DNA from: Alcanivorax limicola
GTDB lineage: Bacteria; Pseudomonadota; Gammaproteobacteria; Pseudomonadales; Alcanivoracaceae
Assembly: GCF_019931215.1 (NCBI RefSeq)
Contig: NZ_JAIOUB010000002.1
Location: 186,001 to 250,000, forward strand
Length of the DNA stretch: 64,000 bases
Reading direction: 5' to 3'
Of this stretch, positions 10,301 to 19,019 are shown piece after piece. The notes beneath the pieces are model-generated. The model was not told the DNA's origin. It saw only the letters and a program-made list of their open reading frames with translations, and ran no database searches. Positions within the stretch are counted from its first letter, which is position 1. The number at the start of each line of letters is the position of its first letter. The translations under genes were made by a program, and so were the position numbers.

Positions 10301-10529
10301 GCGGCCGATCCTGATGACCACCGCAGCGCTGGTACTGGCCATGGTGCCCCTGCTGATCGCCAGCGGCCCCGGCGCCGGCTCACGCTTCGCCATGGGCTTC
10401 GTCATCGCCACCGGCATGACCCTGGGCACCCTGTTCACCCTGTTCGTTGTACCGGCCATGTACCTGTACATCAGCAAGGACATGGGCAACACCGGCGAAG
10501 AAATGAGCGATTTGCAACCCGCGCATTAA
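7389..10529 (+). CDS. RND-family multidrug efflux transporter (HAE1 type)
   Basis: A 1046-residue inner-membrane proton/drug antiporter of AcrB/MexB architecture with twelve transmembrane segments and two large periplasmic loops. The fourth helix carries the proton-relay aspartates Asp401-Asp402 in GIVVDDAIIVLENIHRH. The N-terminus FTDIFIRKPVLASVVSL and the tail LFVVPAMYLYIS are typical. The periplasmic part has a glycine stretch (GGSSGSTSDG). It is the third gene of the TetR-MFP-RND operon. Substrates cannot be told from sequence. Confidence 0.95.
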   Translation: MKFTDIFIRKPVLASVVSLFIFLLGVRAAMELNVRQYPELQNAVISVTTAYIGADADLIQGFITAPLEREIATADGIDYITSSSFGGVSSIQAFLRLDANPNEVLTQVAAKVNKLRGELPAESEDPVVELAEGDATAAMYLAFYSEILDNNQITDYLVRVVEPLLSTVPGVQRAEILGGRTFAMRIWLKPERMTALGVTASDVFGALQANNVLSAVGSTKGAMVSVDLTAQTDLQTAAEFEQLIVREEGGAIIRLDDIADIELGAESYATTVTFGDQAATFIGIEVAPDANALDVIQAVREVWDTDIIPELPDGLSGDIPYDSTEYIQSAISEVLTTIVEAVIIVIVVIFLFLGSLRSVIIPTVAVPLSMVGAMFLMLLMGFSINLLTLLAMVLAIGIVVDDAIIVLENIHRHVEEGMQPYDAAIQGARELAWPVVAMTTTLVAVYLPIGFIGGLSGTLFVEFAFTLAGAVLLSGIVALTLSPMLCSKLLKPHNENGGGKLEKYLDGKFESLRLSYRNGLHTMLNDKLVVAVFGAIALGSCYFLFVSLPEELAPEEDQGFILAFAESDPYTTMEYFQQNTDALRRQVQELPEMDKVFLINGFGGGSSGSTSDGLAGMVLKPWDQRERSTKQVLEQDINNMIGTIPGLQLAAFQPPPLPSGGGGGFPVEFVIGTTQPIAAASELVQQIVGKGYESGKFIFLNTDLKIDKPRAEIVIDRDKAAALGIDMRSLNQDMSGMLAGGFANRFALENRSYKVIPQVQRADRLNPDQILEYYTRTRSGELVQLSTFATLKHTVQPQQLNRFQQLNSITISAVPRPGVSLGEALGVLESAASEILPQGYRTDYAGQSRQFRTEGSQLILTFFFALVIIYLVLAAQFESWRDPLVMLVSVPMSVCGALLCMAILNIISGFAQMGGLYWPTASMNIYTQVGLVTLIGVISKHGILIVEFANSLQEQGLSKRRAIEEATSIRLRPILMTTAALVLAMVPLLIASGPGAGSRFAMGFVIATGMTLGTLFTLFVVPAMYLYISKDMGNTGEEMSDLQPAH

Positions 10530-10585
10530 GCCCCCCGCGCGCCCCTCACGGAGCAGAACGCCCCGTGGGGGGGCCGTAGGGTGTG

Positions 10586-10746
10586 CGTAGGGTGTGCTGA
10601 GCACAGCGAAGCGCACCGCCCCCGCGGACGCCCGGCAACAACCGACGTCACAGCAGGGCGTTTCGGGTTTTTTGAGGAGCCATTGCCAGAGTGCAGTAGT
10701 GAACGTGAGCAAGCGGTGCGCTTCGCTACGCTCAGCACACCCTACG
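10586..10746. repeat. Inverted pair of 34-bp REP-like repeats in the 330-base gap before bioA
   Basis: The left arm (10586-10619) and right arm (10713-10746) are reverse complements with two mismatches. Both contain the GCGGTGCGCTTCGCT core and a CTCAGCACACCCTACG end. The left arm is preceded by a partial copy, GTAGGGTGTGC. The pair flanks about 93 bases with no gene. The rest of the 10530-10859 gap holds no recognisable gene. The layout resembles a REP/BIME-type mosaic element. Confidence 0.65.
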
Positions 10747-10859
10747 CCCTCTTCGCATCCGTGTATTCCCGGCGCACGACGCCACACACCCTACCCCCAA
10801 AGGCTCCAGCACAGTACCCTTGTCTCCCAAGCCTCAACCCCAGGGAGTACCCACCCCCC

Positions 10860-12212
10860 ATGACCAGCAACCGCGACATCATCGAGCGAGACCTGCAAGT
10901 CCTCTGGCATCCCTGCACACAGATGAAGGATCACGAGACGCTGCCACTGATCCCGATCAAGCGCGGTGAGGGCGTATGGCTGCATGACTTCGACGGCAAC
11001 CGCTATATCGATGCCGTCAGCTCCTGGTGGGTGAACCTGTTCGGGCACGCCAATCCGCGCATCAATCAGGCGGTACACGAGCAACTGGATCAGCTGGAAC
11101 ATGTGATCCTGGCAGGCTTTTCCCACGAGCCGGTGGTGGCGCTCTCAGAGCAGCTGGTGGCGATCACACCACCGGGACTGGACCGGGTGTTCTACGCCGA
11201 CAACGGCTCCTCCGGGATCGAAGTCGCACTGAAGATGAGCTTCCACTACTGGCAGAACGTCGGCAAGCCGCGCAAGCATCGCTTCGTAACCCTGGGCAAC
11301 AGCTATCACGGCGAGACGCTCGCCGCCCTCGCCGTCGGCGATGTGGATCTGTACAAGTCCACCTACAAACCGCTGTTGATGGAAGTGCACACCGCGCCCA
11401 GCCCGGACTGCTTTCACCGCGAACAAGGCGAAAGCTGGGAAGCTTATTCCCGGCGCCAGTTCCTTGGCATGAAAGCCATCCTGGCGGAACACCACGAAGA
11501 AATCTGCGCCGTGATCGTGGAACCCCTGGTGCAATGCTCCGGCGGCATGCGCATGTACCATCCGATCTACCTGAAGCTGCTGCGCGAAGCCTGTGACAAG
11601 TATGGCGTCCACCTGATCGCCGACGAGATCGCGGTGGGTTTCGGCCGCACCGGCACCCTGTTTGCCTGCGAACAGGCCGGCATCACGCCGGACTTCATGG
11701 CGCTCTCCAAAGGCCTGACTGCCGGCTATCTGCCGCTGTGCGCCGTGCTCACCAGCAATGAGATCTACAACGCGTTTTACGACGACTACAACACCCTGCG
11801 GGCCTTCCTGCACTCGCACAGTTTTACCGGCAACCCGCTGGCCTGCGCCGCCGCCCTGGCCACACTGAAGATTTTCGAAACCGATGACGTGATCAACGAA
11901 AACCAGAAGCTGGCGGCGCACATGGGCCAGGCACTGGCGCGTTTTGAAGATCACCCGCATGTGGCCGAAGTACGCCAGACCGGCATGATTGCCGCCGTGG
12001 AAATGGTCAAGAACAAGCAAACCCGCGAAGTCTACGACTGGCGCGAACGGCGCGGCCTGCGCGTTTACCAGCATGCCCTGAAGCGCGAAGCGCTGCTGCG
12101 GCCACTGGGCAACGTCACCTATTTCATGCCGCCGTATATCATCACACCAGAACAGATTGACCATCTGGCCGAGGTGGCCTGGGAAGGCATCAATCTCGCC
12201 ACCCGCGACTGA
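10860..12212 (+). CDS. bioA: Adenosylmethionine-8-amino-7-oxononanoate aminotransferase
   Basis: BioA makes 7,8-diaminopelargonic acid from KAPA using SAM as amino donor, in biotin synthesis. The 450-residue class III PLP aminotransferase shows WHPCTQMKDH, the substrate residues SSWWVN, IADEIAVGFGRTG (Asp255) and the PLP lysine Lys284 in ALSKGLTAGYLPL. The ATG at 10860 is chosen; the longer frame runs back through the REP-like repeats. No other bio gene is nearby, so it is outside a biotin operon here. Confidence 0.95.
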   Translation: MTSNRDIIERDLQVLWHPCTQMKDHETLPLIPIKRGEGVWLHDFDGNRYIDAVSSWWVNLFGHANPRINQAVHEQLDQLEHVILAGFSHEPVVALSEQLVAITPPGLDRVFYADNGSSGIEVALKMSFHYWQNVGKPRKHRFVTLGNSYHGETLAALAVGDVDLYKSTYKPLLMEVHTAPSPDCFHREQGESWEAYSRRQFLGMKAILAEHHEEICAVIVEPLVQCSGGMRMYHPIYLKLLREACDKYGVHLIADEIAVGFGRTGTLFACEQAGITPDFMALSKGLTAGYLPLCAVLTSNEIYNAFYDDYNTLRAFLHSHSFTGNPLACAAALATLKIFETDDVINENQKLAAHMGQALARFEDHPHVAEVRQTGMIAAVEMVKNKQTREVYDWRERRGLRVYQHALKREALLRPLGNVTYFMPPYIITPEQIDHLAEVAWEGINLATRD

Positions 12213-12282
12213 ACAATGAGGGAGCGCCGCGCACCGCCTTTCCGCTACCATAGCCGGATCAACACCCGCTATCGGATCCGCC

Positions 12283-13032
12283 ATGCGCCGCTTTTATGAC
12301 CCGCAACCCTTCGCCCTCGACACGCCCACCGAACTGGGTGCGGACGCCAGTCACCATATCGCCCGCGTGCTGCGCATGGCGGTGGGCGACGAGATCAGCC
12401 TGTTCAACGGCGACGGCGGCGAATGGTCGGCGCGCATCAGCGCCATCAGCAAGAAGAGCGTCACCGCCATTCCCTATGCCCACAGCCACGACGACCGCAG
12501 CGCGCCCTGGCCCGTGACCGTCGCCCTGCCGATGATCAAGGGCGAGCGCATGGATTACGCCATCCAGAAAGCCACCGAACTGGGCGCCACCGCCTTTCAA
12601 TTGCTGCTGACCGAACGTACCGACGTGCGGCTGGATGGCGAACGGCTGGAAAAGAAATGCCGCCACTGGCAACAGGTGGCCATCAGTGCCTGCGAGCAGT
12701 GCGGCCTGAACCGCGTCCCGACGATCCTGCCACCGCTGCCGCTGACCACCTTCGTGCAACATACCGATGCCGACCTGAAACTGATTGCCCATCCCGGCGA
12801 ACAACCGCTGGCGCCCGCGCAGCTGCGCGCCGCCAGCAGCCTTGCCCTGCTGACGGGCCCGGAAGGCGGCTTGACCGAGGGCGAGCTGACCGCCGCCCAA
12901 GACGCCGGTTTCATCGCCTTCGCCCTCGGCAACCGCGTCCTCCGCGCCGAGACAGCGCCGGTCGCCTTGCTGGCGGCCTTGTGGACTATGGCCGATCTGT
13001 CCCTCTCACAAGACCCATCAACTACACAGTAG
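12283..13032 (+). CDS. rsmE: 16S rRNA (uracil-1498-N3)-methyltransferase RsmE
   Basis: A 249-residue SPOUT methyltransferase that modifies U1498 of 16S rRNA. It has an N-terminal PUA-like domain (HHIARVLRM) and a C-terminal trefoil-knot domain with LLTGPEGGLTEGEL and ALGNRVLRAETAP, both signatures of RsmE. The length is normal. It follows bioA by 70 bases, and its stop is only nine bases before the TPR-CHAT gene, suggesting the two may share a message. Confidence 0.94.
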   Translation: MRRFYDPQPFALDTPTELGADASHHIARVLRMAVGDEISLFNGDGGEWSARISAISKKSVTAIPYAHSHDDRSAPWPVTVALPMIKGERMDYAIQKATELGATAFQLLLTERTDVRLDGERLEKKCRHWQQVAISACEQCGLNRVPTILPPLPLTTFVQHTDADLKLIAHPGEQPLAPAQLRAASSLALLTGPEGGLTEGELTAAQDAGFIAFALGNRVLRAETAPVALLAALWTMADLSLSQDPSTTQ

Positions 13033-13041
13033 GCGCCTGCC

Positions 13042-16000
13042 ATGGCCATGCTGCCATTGCGATACACCACCCGGAAAAACCATCCCCTGCTGCCGCTCCT
13101 GTGCCTGTTGGCCAGCTTCAGTGGTTGCACCAGTCTGCACAAGGCCACCCCGCCGTCACCGGTGTGCAGCGAGCCTGAGCTCGAAGCCACGCTGGCGCAG
13201 CACCGCCAACTCGGCGACCGGCACGGCGAAGCCGAGACCTTGCACGCCCTCGGCTACGAATATGAAGACCTTGGACAGTACGCCTGCGCACGCAGTCACT
13301 ATGAGCAAGCCCTGGCGCTGCATCGTGAACTGGGCGATCGCAGCCGCGAAGGCGGGGCACTTCAGGATCTCGGCGACGTCTCTCTGAGCCTTGGTGCGCT
13401 GGAAGAGGCCCGGGAGCATTATCAGCAAGCGTTGCAGATTCACCGCGAGGTTGCGGCGCTCGAGGCAGAGGGCACCACCCACAACAACCTCGGCATCGTC
13501 TATGAGCGCCTGGCGCTTTATCCCCAAGCCATGGAGCACTACCAGCAAGCATTACTCAAGCGCGCCGAGCTCGGCGATTTAGCTGGCGAAGCACGCTCAC
13601 GACGACGCCTCGCTCTGCTGTATCAGGATCTGGGCCAGTACGCCGCCGCATTGACGGAGCATCAGCAGGTACTGGTCATCGCCCGCGAAATCAGCGACGA
13701 CAGTCTTGAAAATGTACGTCTTGAAAGCGACGCCCTGTTTTATATCGGCACCTTGTATCAGCTCCAGGGAAACAATACGCTCGCCGTCGAAACACTGTCC
13801 CGTGCGCTGGACAGTGCGCAGCGGGCGGAAGACATCTCGCTGCAAGCACTGATCCACAACAACCTGTATGTCCTGTACGGCGAACTCGGCCAGTATGCGC
13901 TCGCGCTGGCCCATGGCGAGCAGGCATTGGCGCGCTATCGCGCGCTGGGCGATCGCTATTGGGAAGGCCGCTCGCTGATGCATATTGGCGTGACCCACCA
14001 TCAGCTCGGCCAATCCGGGCAGGCGCTGGAATACTATCAGCAAGCGATCGAGATCATGCGCGACAGTGGCGACCGCGACGGCGAGCGCGCCGCACTCAAC
14101 AACAGTGCCAACGCCCTCCAGCAGCTGGGCCAACTTGACGCCGCGCTGGCCCACCACAAACAGGCCCTGCGCATCGCCCGCCGTACACACCGGCGCCATG
14201 CGGAAGCGGCCAGCCTGTACGGCATAGGCAGCGTGTACGAAGCCCAGGGCAGGCATGCCAGAGCTTTGCGCCACTATCAGCAAGCACAGACGATCTACCA
14301 GGACATCGGCTTCTCAGCACAGCACAGTGCAGCATTCGCGCAGGGTCGTACACGCCAGCACCTCGGGCAGTATGAGCAGGCACTGGCCATCTATGAAGAA
14401 ACCCTGGTGGTCGCAGACATGGCGTCCGCGCCGGCGCTGCAATGGCAGGTCAACCACGCACTGCAACAGCTGTTGCTGTTGATGGATCGGCCTTACGAAG
14501 CGGCGTTCTACGGCAAGCGCGCCGTCAACGCCATCCAGTCACTGCGCGCCGGTGCACAGACCCTGGATGCCGCGTTGCAAACGTCCTTGCTCGCAGACAA
14601 ACGCGTCGTCTACACCGAGCTGGCCGACCTGCTGATCAGCCAGGGGCGTCTGGGCGAGGCCGAACAGATACTCGGCCTGCTCAAGGAACAGGAGTATGTG
14701 GACTTCGTGCGCCGTGACCAGCGCGCGGCGGGGGTTTCTGGCGCAGCAACCAGCAATGCCTTCGAGGCGCCATGGGTGGCACGTTACAACGAGATTGGTG
14801 CCAACCTGGCCGCCCTCGGCCGCGAGTACGATGAACTGTCACGCCTGCCGCGCGCCACCAGAGACGCCGCGCAGCAGGCGCGTTATCAGACCCTGCAAGC
14901 AGATCTGGCTGTGGCCCGGCAGGCTTACCAGGCACATCTGCAGGACCTGCGCTCCGCCTTTGCTGCACTCGGCCCCGAACGGGCCATGGCCTTTGCTGAA
15001 CATGACCTGGACAGCCTGCGCGCACTGCAAGGCACACTCCGGCAGCTCGGCCCGGGCACCGTACTGCTGCATTATCTGGTGACACCAGAGCGGCTGCGCA
15101 TTCTCGTCACCACGGCCGATGTACAGCTGCATCGTGACAGCGCCATCAGCGAAGCTGAACTCAACCGCCTGATCCTTGCCTATCGGCAGGTCCTCCAGGA
15201 CCCGCGACGCGATCCGCAGGCGCCAGCACGCGCGCTCTATGACGTGCTGATTGCCCCCGTCCATGATGATCTGCAGCAAGCCCAGGCGCGCGTGCTGATG
15301 CTGGGCCTGGACGCCAATCTCCGTTACTTGCCGCTGGCCGCCCTGCACTCCGGCGAACGCTGGCTGGTTGAAGACTATGCCCTCAGCATTTACACCGCCG
15401 CCGCACGCACCAATCTGACCACACCACCACGGACCGACTGGCGCGTCGCTGGCCTGGGAGTGAGCGAAGCGGCTGCCGGTTTCTCTGCACTGCCCGCAGT
15501 GCCGTTCGAGCTGCACTCGGTGGTGCGCGATCCGTTGCGCAATCCCGAAGGCGGCATGCTGCACGGCAGCATTCATCTGGATGGCGAATTTGATGCCGAC
15601 GCATTGACCGAAATACTCGAAGACGCGTATCCGGTAGTGCATATCGCCAGCCACTTTCATTTCGGGCACGGCACTGAAGCGGATTCCTTCCTGGTGCTCG
15701 GTAACGATCAACGACTCAGTCTGGAAGACTTTCGCCATGGCGCCTTCCCTCTGCATGAGGTTGATCTGCTCACCCTGTCGGCATGCGATACCGCCGTGGG
15801 CGGTCCGGGAGATAACGGGCGCGAAGTCGAAGGGTTCGGTGTGATGGCCCAGCGTCAGGGCGCGCGAGCGGTCATTGCCACCCTGTGGCCGGTCGCCGAT
15901 GCCAGCACCGGCCTGTTCATGCAGCAGTTCTACGACCATCGGGTGCACGCGCAGACGCACAAGGCCGAAGCACTGCGTCGCGCCCAACTGGCGTTGCTGG

Positions 16001-16161
16001 GCGGCCAGATGGACCTCTCTGCCGTACCGGAAAACCTGACACGCGGTCTGGCCAGGCCTGCATCAGGCAATGTGCCTGAGCCGTATATCACCAACCCGGA
16101 CCGGCCTTTCAGTCACCCCTATTACTGGGCGCCGTTTATTCTGATGGGCAACTGGCTCTGA
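13042..16161 (+). CDS. TPR-CHAT protein, predicted lipoprotein with caspase-like protease domain
   Basis: A 1039-residue protein. The N-terminus has a hydrophobic segment ending LLASFSGC, a plausible but imperfect lipobox. Residues about 50-480 are roughly eleven tetratricopeptide repeats of about 40 residues, with the recurring YQQAL and LGDRxGE patterns. The C-terminal third (about 700-1035) is a CHAT domain (caspase HetF associated with TPRs). The expected catalytic pair is visible: His871 in HIASHFHFGHG and Cys915 in LTLSACDTAVGG. The protein ends YYWAPFILMGNWL, typical of CHAT. TPRs normally bind a partner and CHAT cleaves or signals; the target is unknown. It sits nine bases after rsmE. 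Confidence 0.88.
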   Translation: MAMLPLRYTTRKNHPLLPLLCLLASFSGCTSLHKATPPSPVCSEPELEATLAQHRQLGDRHGEAETLHALGYEYEDLGQYACARSHYEQALALHRELGDRSREGGALQDLGDVSLSLGALEEAREHYQQALQIHREVAALEAEGTTHNNLGIVYERLALYPQAMEHYQQALLKRAELGDLAGEARSRRRLALLYQDLGQYAAALTEHQQVLVIAREISDDSLENVRLESDALFYIGTLYQLQGNNTLAVETLSRALDSAQRAEDISLQALIHNNLYVLYGELGQYALALAHGEQALARYRALGDRYWEGRSLMHIGVTHHQLGQSGQALEYYQQAIEIMRDSGDRDGERAALNNSANALQQLGQLDAALAHHKQALRIARRTHRRHAEAASLYGIGSVYEAQGRHARALRHYQQAQTIYQDIGFSAQHSAAFAQGRTRQHLGQYEQALAIYEETLVVADMASAPALQWQVNHALQQLLLLMDRPYEAAFYGKRAVNAIQSLRAGAQTLDAALQTSLLADKRVVYTELADLLISQGRLGEAEQILGLLKEQEYVDFVRRDQRAAGVSGAATSNAFEAPWVARYNEIGANLAALGREYDELSRLPRATRDAAQQARYQTLQADLAVARQAYQAHLQDLRSAFAALGPERAMAFAEHDLDSLRALQGTLRQLGPGTVLLHYLVTPERLRILVTTADVQLHRDSAISEAELNRLILAYRQVLQDPRRDPQAPARALYDVLIAPVHDDLQQAQARVLMLGLDANLRYLPLAALHSGERWLVEDYALSIYTAAARTNLTTPPRTDWRVAGLGVSEAAAGFSALPAVPFELHSVVRDPLRNPEGGMLHGSIHLDGEFDADALTEILEDAYPVVHIASHFHFGHGTEADSFLVLGNDQRLSLEDFRHGAFPLHEVDLLTLSACDTAVGGPGDNGREVEGFGVMAQRQGARAVIATLWPVADASTGLFMQQFYDHRVHAQTHKAEALRRAQLALLGGQMDLSAVPENLTRGLARPASGNVPEPYITNPDRPFSHPYYWAPFILMGNWL

Positions 16162-16182
16162 CGTCGCTGCGGCCGCGGACTG

Positions 16183-17046
16183 TCAGTTTGCCCGGCCCTC
16201 GATCGGGTCTGTTGCTTTCTCGGCCAATTCCCAGGCTTGCACCATCTGCTTTTTCATCAGGCCCCAGCGATAGCCCCCCAGCGCACCACTTTGCTGAATC
16301 ACCCGATGACAGGGGACCAGCAATGCGATGGGGTTGGCGCCCACGGCATTCCCTACCGCGCGGGCCGCACCGGGACGACCCAACACCCGAGCGAGTTGGG
16401 AATAGCTTGCCAGTTTTCCCGGCGGAATACGCAGCAAGGCTCGCCATACCGCCATCTGGAAATTGGTGCCCGCAACATGCAACGACAGCGGCCCGTTCTG
16501 GCCCTTCGATGACGCGCTGAACAAATTTTCTATTACCGCAGAAGTGACCGTCATATTTTCCTCAACGGTGCTTAACGGCCAGTCCCGGCGCAGCGCCGCC
16601 ACCGGATCGTCAGCACCACCATCGCCCACGAACGCCAGGCGGCAGATGCCCCGTTGCGTCATGGCCACAAACATCGGCCCAAACGGAGTGGGGTGAAACC
16701 CGTACTGGATAGCCAGCCCTTCCCCCTTGCGCTTGTACTCGCCCGGCGTCACCGCATCCAGCTGCACAAAATGATCGTACAGCCGTGAGCCGCCGCTCAG
16801 GCCAACGCTGTGCGATACCGCCAGCAGCGCCTGCTCATCCTCGATCAAAAGCTTGCTGCGTTCCAGCGTAACGGCCTGCAGAAAACGCTTGGGCGTGGTG
16901 CCCGCCCAGCGGGAAAACAGCCGCTGGAAGTGATAGGGGCTGAGGTGCACCTGCGCGGCCACCTCATCAAGGCTCGGCTGGCGCGACGCATGATCGACCA
17001 TATAAGCCATCGCTTTTTCAACGCGTTCATAATCAGATAAAGCCAT
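16183..17046 (-). CDS. Ada-like protein: AraC HTH plus O6-alkylguanine-DNA alkyltransferase
   Basis: A 287-residue protein. Residues 1-105 are an AraC-type double helix-turn-helix, and residues 115-280 are a methylguanine methyltransferase domain with the acceptor Cys246 in VPCHRV and the preceding FQMAVWRALLRIPPGK. The N-terminal zinc/phosphotriester-repair domain of E. coli Ada is absent, so it cannot use the usual Cys38 activation switch. It repairs O6-alkylguanine suicidally and may regulate alkylation genes. It is the last gene of a long minus-strand run and is convergent with the TPR-CHAT gene. Confidence 0.9.
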   Translation of the reverse strand: MALSDYERVEKAMAYMVDHASRQPSLDEVAAQVHLSPYHFQRLFSRWAGTTPKRFLQAVTLERSKLLIEDEQALLAVSHSVGLSGGSRLYDHFVQLDAVTPGEYKRKGEGLAIQYGFHPTPFGPMFVAMTQRGICRLAFVGDGGADDPVAALRRDWPLSTVEENMTVTSAVIENLFSASSKGQNGPLSLHVAGTNFQMAVWRALLRIPPGKLASYSQLARVLGRPGAARAVGNAVGANPIALLVPCHRVIQQSGALGGYRWGLMKKQMVQAWELAEKATDPIEGRAN

Positions 17047-17079
17047 GGCCTGGTCCTCGGACAGGAAGAGTCGAATCCC

Positions 17080-17844
17080 TCAAACTCGATTGATGGATAC
17101 ACCGCCGTCCACCAGCATGGCAGAACCGGTGGTAAAGCTGGCGTCATCCGACGCCAGATACAGTGCAGCGTGCGCGATTTCTTCTGGCGCGGCGATACGC
17201 TTCAACGCATGCAGGCCCGCCACGAATTCCTGAGCCTCAGGCGTATCCGCAAACTCCCGCGCAGCCTCGGTATCCGTACCGCCCGGCAACAAGGCATTCA
17301 CCCGGATACGCTGCGCGCCATACTCGGCAGCCAACACCTGCGTCAGGCCGACCAGGCCCGCCTTGCTCGCCGCGTACGCCGCCATGCCCGGCATACCTGC
17401 CGTATGCCCCACAAACGTCGACATGAAAACAAGCGAGCCGCCGCCACTCGCCAACATCGCCGGCAACTGATACTTCGCCGCCAGAAAAGCACTGGTCAGA
17501 TTGGTCGTGATCACCTGCTGCCAATCCGACAAGGCCATGTCCGGTACCGGCCCCATGGCGCCCAGTATGCCCGCATTGTTGATAACAATGTCCAGACGAC
17601 CAAAGCGCGCCAGCGTGCGCTCGACCATAACGCGGGCAAACGCCTCCTCACCCACATCACCCGCGACAGCCAATGCCTCACCACCGGCTTTGGTGATGGC
17701 ATGCACCAGCGCATCAAGCACCTCAGCACGACGCGCGACCACCACCACCGAGGCGCCCTCCTGCGCAAACAGGCGCGCCGTCGCCTCACCGATGCCGGCA
17801 CTCGCCCCCGTTACGATAGCCACCTTACCTTCGAGCCTTTTCAT
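17080..17844 (-). CDS. Short-chain dehydrogenase/reductase
   Basis: A 254-residue classical SDR oxidoreductase with the cofactor motif TGASAGIG (residues 13-20), NNAG, and the active-site YAASK (Tyr with Lys four residues later). The C-terminal GSAMLVDGGVSI is typical. The substrate is unknown. It lies 33 bases upstream of the Ada-like gene on the same strand. Its leader carries 14-base tandem repeats that duplicate the ribosome site and start context. Confidence 0.92.
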   Translation of the reverse strand: MKRLEGKVAIVTGASAGIGEATARLFAQEGASVVVVARRAEVLDALVHAITKAGGEALAVAGDVGEEAFARVMVERTLARFGRLDIVINNAGILGAMGPVPDMALSDWQQVITTNLTSAFLAAKYQLPAMLASGGGSLVFMSTFVGHTAGMPGMAAYAASKAGLVGLTQVLAAEYGAQRIRVNALLPGGTDTEAAREFADTPEAQEFVAGLHALKRIAAPEEIAHAALYLASDDASFTTGSAMLVDGGVSINRV

Positions 17845-17877
17845 GTGATTGACCTCATGTGACTGACCTCATGTGAT
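17842..17877. repeat. 14-bp tandem repeat duplicating the SD-start region of the SDR gene
   Basis: CATGTGAYTGACCT occurs twice head to tail, followed by a partial third CATGTGAT. Read on the minus strand this gives AGGTCA-N2-ACATG units, so the Shine-Dalgarno and ATG are repeated 14 bases apart. The upstream ATGs are out of frame with the gene. Confidence 0.75.
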
Positions 17878-17925
17878 CCGCCTTTGCGGTGTTGTGCGAG
17901 GTCAGTCTATGAGGCCATGCGTCGG

Positions 17926-18618
17926 TTACCGACCCGGATCTTGCTGAATTGGCCGGCTGCTCACATGAAAGGCGGGCACCGTCGCCACGATGATGTTGAT
18001 GACCTTGTCCACCACATCACCGGTATTGCTGTGCCCGGTATCCTGTAGCTGCCGTTCGGCCAGAATGTCGAACCCGCTGGCGCGCAGCAGACGCTCCGCG
18101 TGCGGGAAGTCGTACAGCGTGAATCCATGGGCAACAAACGGCAGCGCCTGCATGAAAGCCCGGTCGGCGAAGGCAAGGCAAAAACGGCCACCCGGCTTCA
18201 TCACGCGCCGAATCTCGTTCAGGTGGCGTTCCGGGTGTTCCCAGAAGTAGAGGGTGTGAACCGAGAGCACCTTGTCGAAACTCGCGCGCTGGAAAGGCAA
18301 GGCGTCCGAGCTTCCCTGCAGAAATGCCGCCTCCCCCTGCTGCACCAGCGCCCGATTCAGCTTGCGTGCTGCGTCGACCATGTCGGCGGACCAGTCCAGC
18401 CCGGTATAAGCGACCTGCGCCGCCCCGGCGACAATCTCCCCTGCGAAAGCACCATTGCCGGGCCCGATTTCCAGCACCCGGTCCCCCGTCGCCACCTGCA
18501 GGAGCTCCAGGCACGCACGATTCGCGCTCTGATTGGCATGGTTCATTCGCTGCGCCACGTCGCCTGCCTGGTCCCCATTGGGGCAGCGGAGCTGCGCGGC
18601 TATCTCTTCTGGTTTCAT
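17926..18618 (-). CDS. Class I SAM-dependent methyltransferase
   Basis: The start chosen is MKPEEIAAQL at 18618, giving 230 residues. The longer open frame overlaps the next gene. Motif I is VLEIGPGNGAFAGEI, followed by YTGLDWSADMV and the post-motif PGGRFCLAFADR, a UbiE/Methyltransf_11 type core. The substrate is not evident. It lies 34 bases after a VOC gene in the same direction, as part of a run of small-molecule and detoxification-like enzymes. Confidence 0.85.
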   Translation of the reverse strand: MKPEEIAAQLRCPNGDQAGDVAQRMNHANQSANRACLELLQVATGDRVLEIGPGNGAFAGEIVAGAAQVAYTGLDWSADMVDAARKLNRALVQQGEAAFLQGSSDALPFQRASFDKVLSVHTLYFWEHPERHLNEIRRVMKPGGRFCLAFADRAFMQALPFVAHGFTLYDFPHAERLLRASGFDILAERQLQDTGHSNTGDVVDKVINIIVATVPAFHVSSRPIQQDPGR

Positions 18619-18652
18619 GGCATCGAACTTAATGTCTGACACGGGGGGAAGG

Positions 18653-18973
18653 TCAAGGTTTGTAACCGGCATCAGGCCATAACGCATTAATTTCTTCTGC
18701 CTGATGCGCTGCGTTAAATCGTTCCCAGACGACACCGTTAACGTCGGCATTCTGGGTGAATGCCGTCGCGTCGGGGTCCTCCCATCCGAGATGCCGGAGT
18801 GAGCCCGGGCGGGCGGTGACATCCTGACGGACGGACAGGTTCAGCGTATCGCTTCTCCATAACGCGTACTGCTGCGGCACCAGCACACAGGGCGCAAAGC
18901 CCAGGCGCTCCGTGTAGTCCGTCACGGTCTTTTCGATATCATCGGTGGAAATCGCGATATGTATCTTCTTCAT
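18653..18973 (-). CDS. VOC (glyoxalase/bleomycin-resistance fold) protein
   Basis: A 106-residue single-module VOC protein. It begins MKKIHIAISTDDIEKTVTDY, the typical first beta-alpha unit, with YTERLGF following. The family includes glyoxalases, dioxygenases and drug-binding proteins. The first metal-ligand His is present (KIHIAIS); other ligands are uncertain, so no reaction is assigned. It is neighboured by a second VOC gene 46 bases upstream. Confidence 0.8.
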   Translation of the reverse strand: MKKIHIAISTDDIEKTVTDYTERLGFAPCVLVPQQYALWRSDTLNLSVRQDVTARPGSLRHLGWEDPDATAFTQNADVNGVVWERFNAAHQAEEINALWPDAGYKP

Positions 18974-19019
18974 GACAAGACTCTCAGTCGATTAACTGCT
19001 GTGGATTTCGCGCTGATGT

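Noticed and set aside
13118-15987. Several antisense frames of 130-380 codons opposite the TPR-CHAT gene
   Set aside because: They arise from the repetitive, GC-rich TPR coding sequence. The + strand gene has clear TPR and CHAT motifs.
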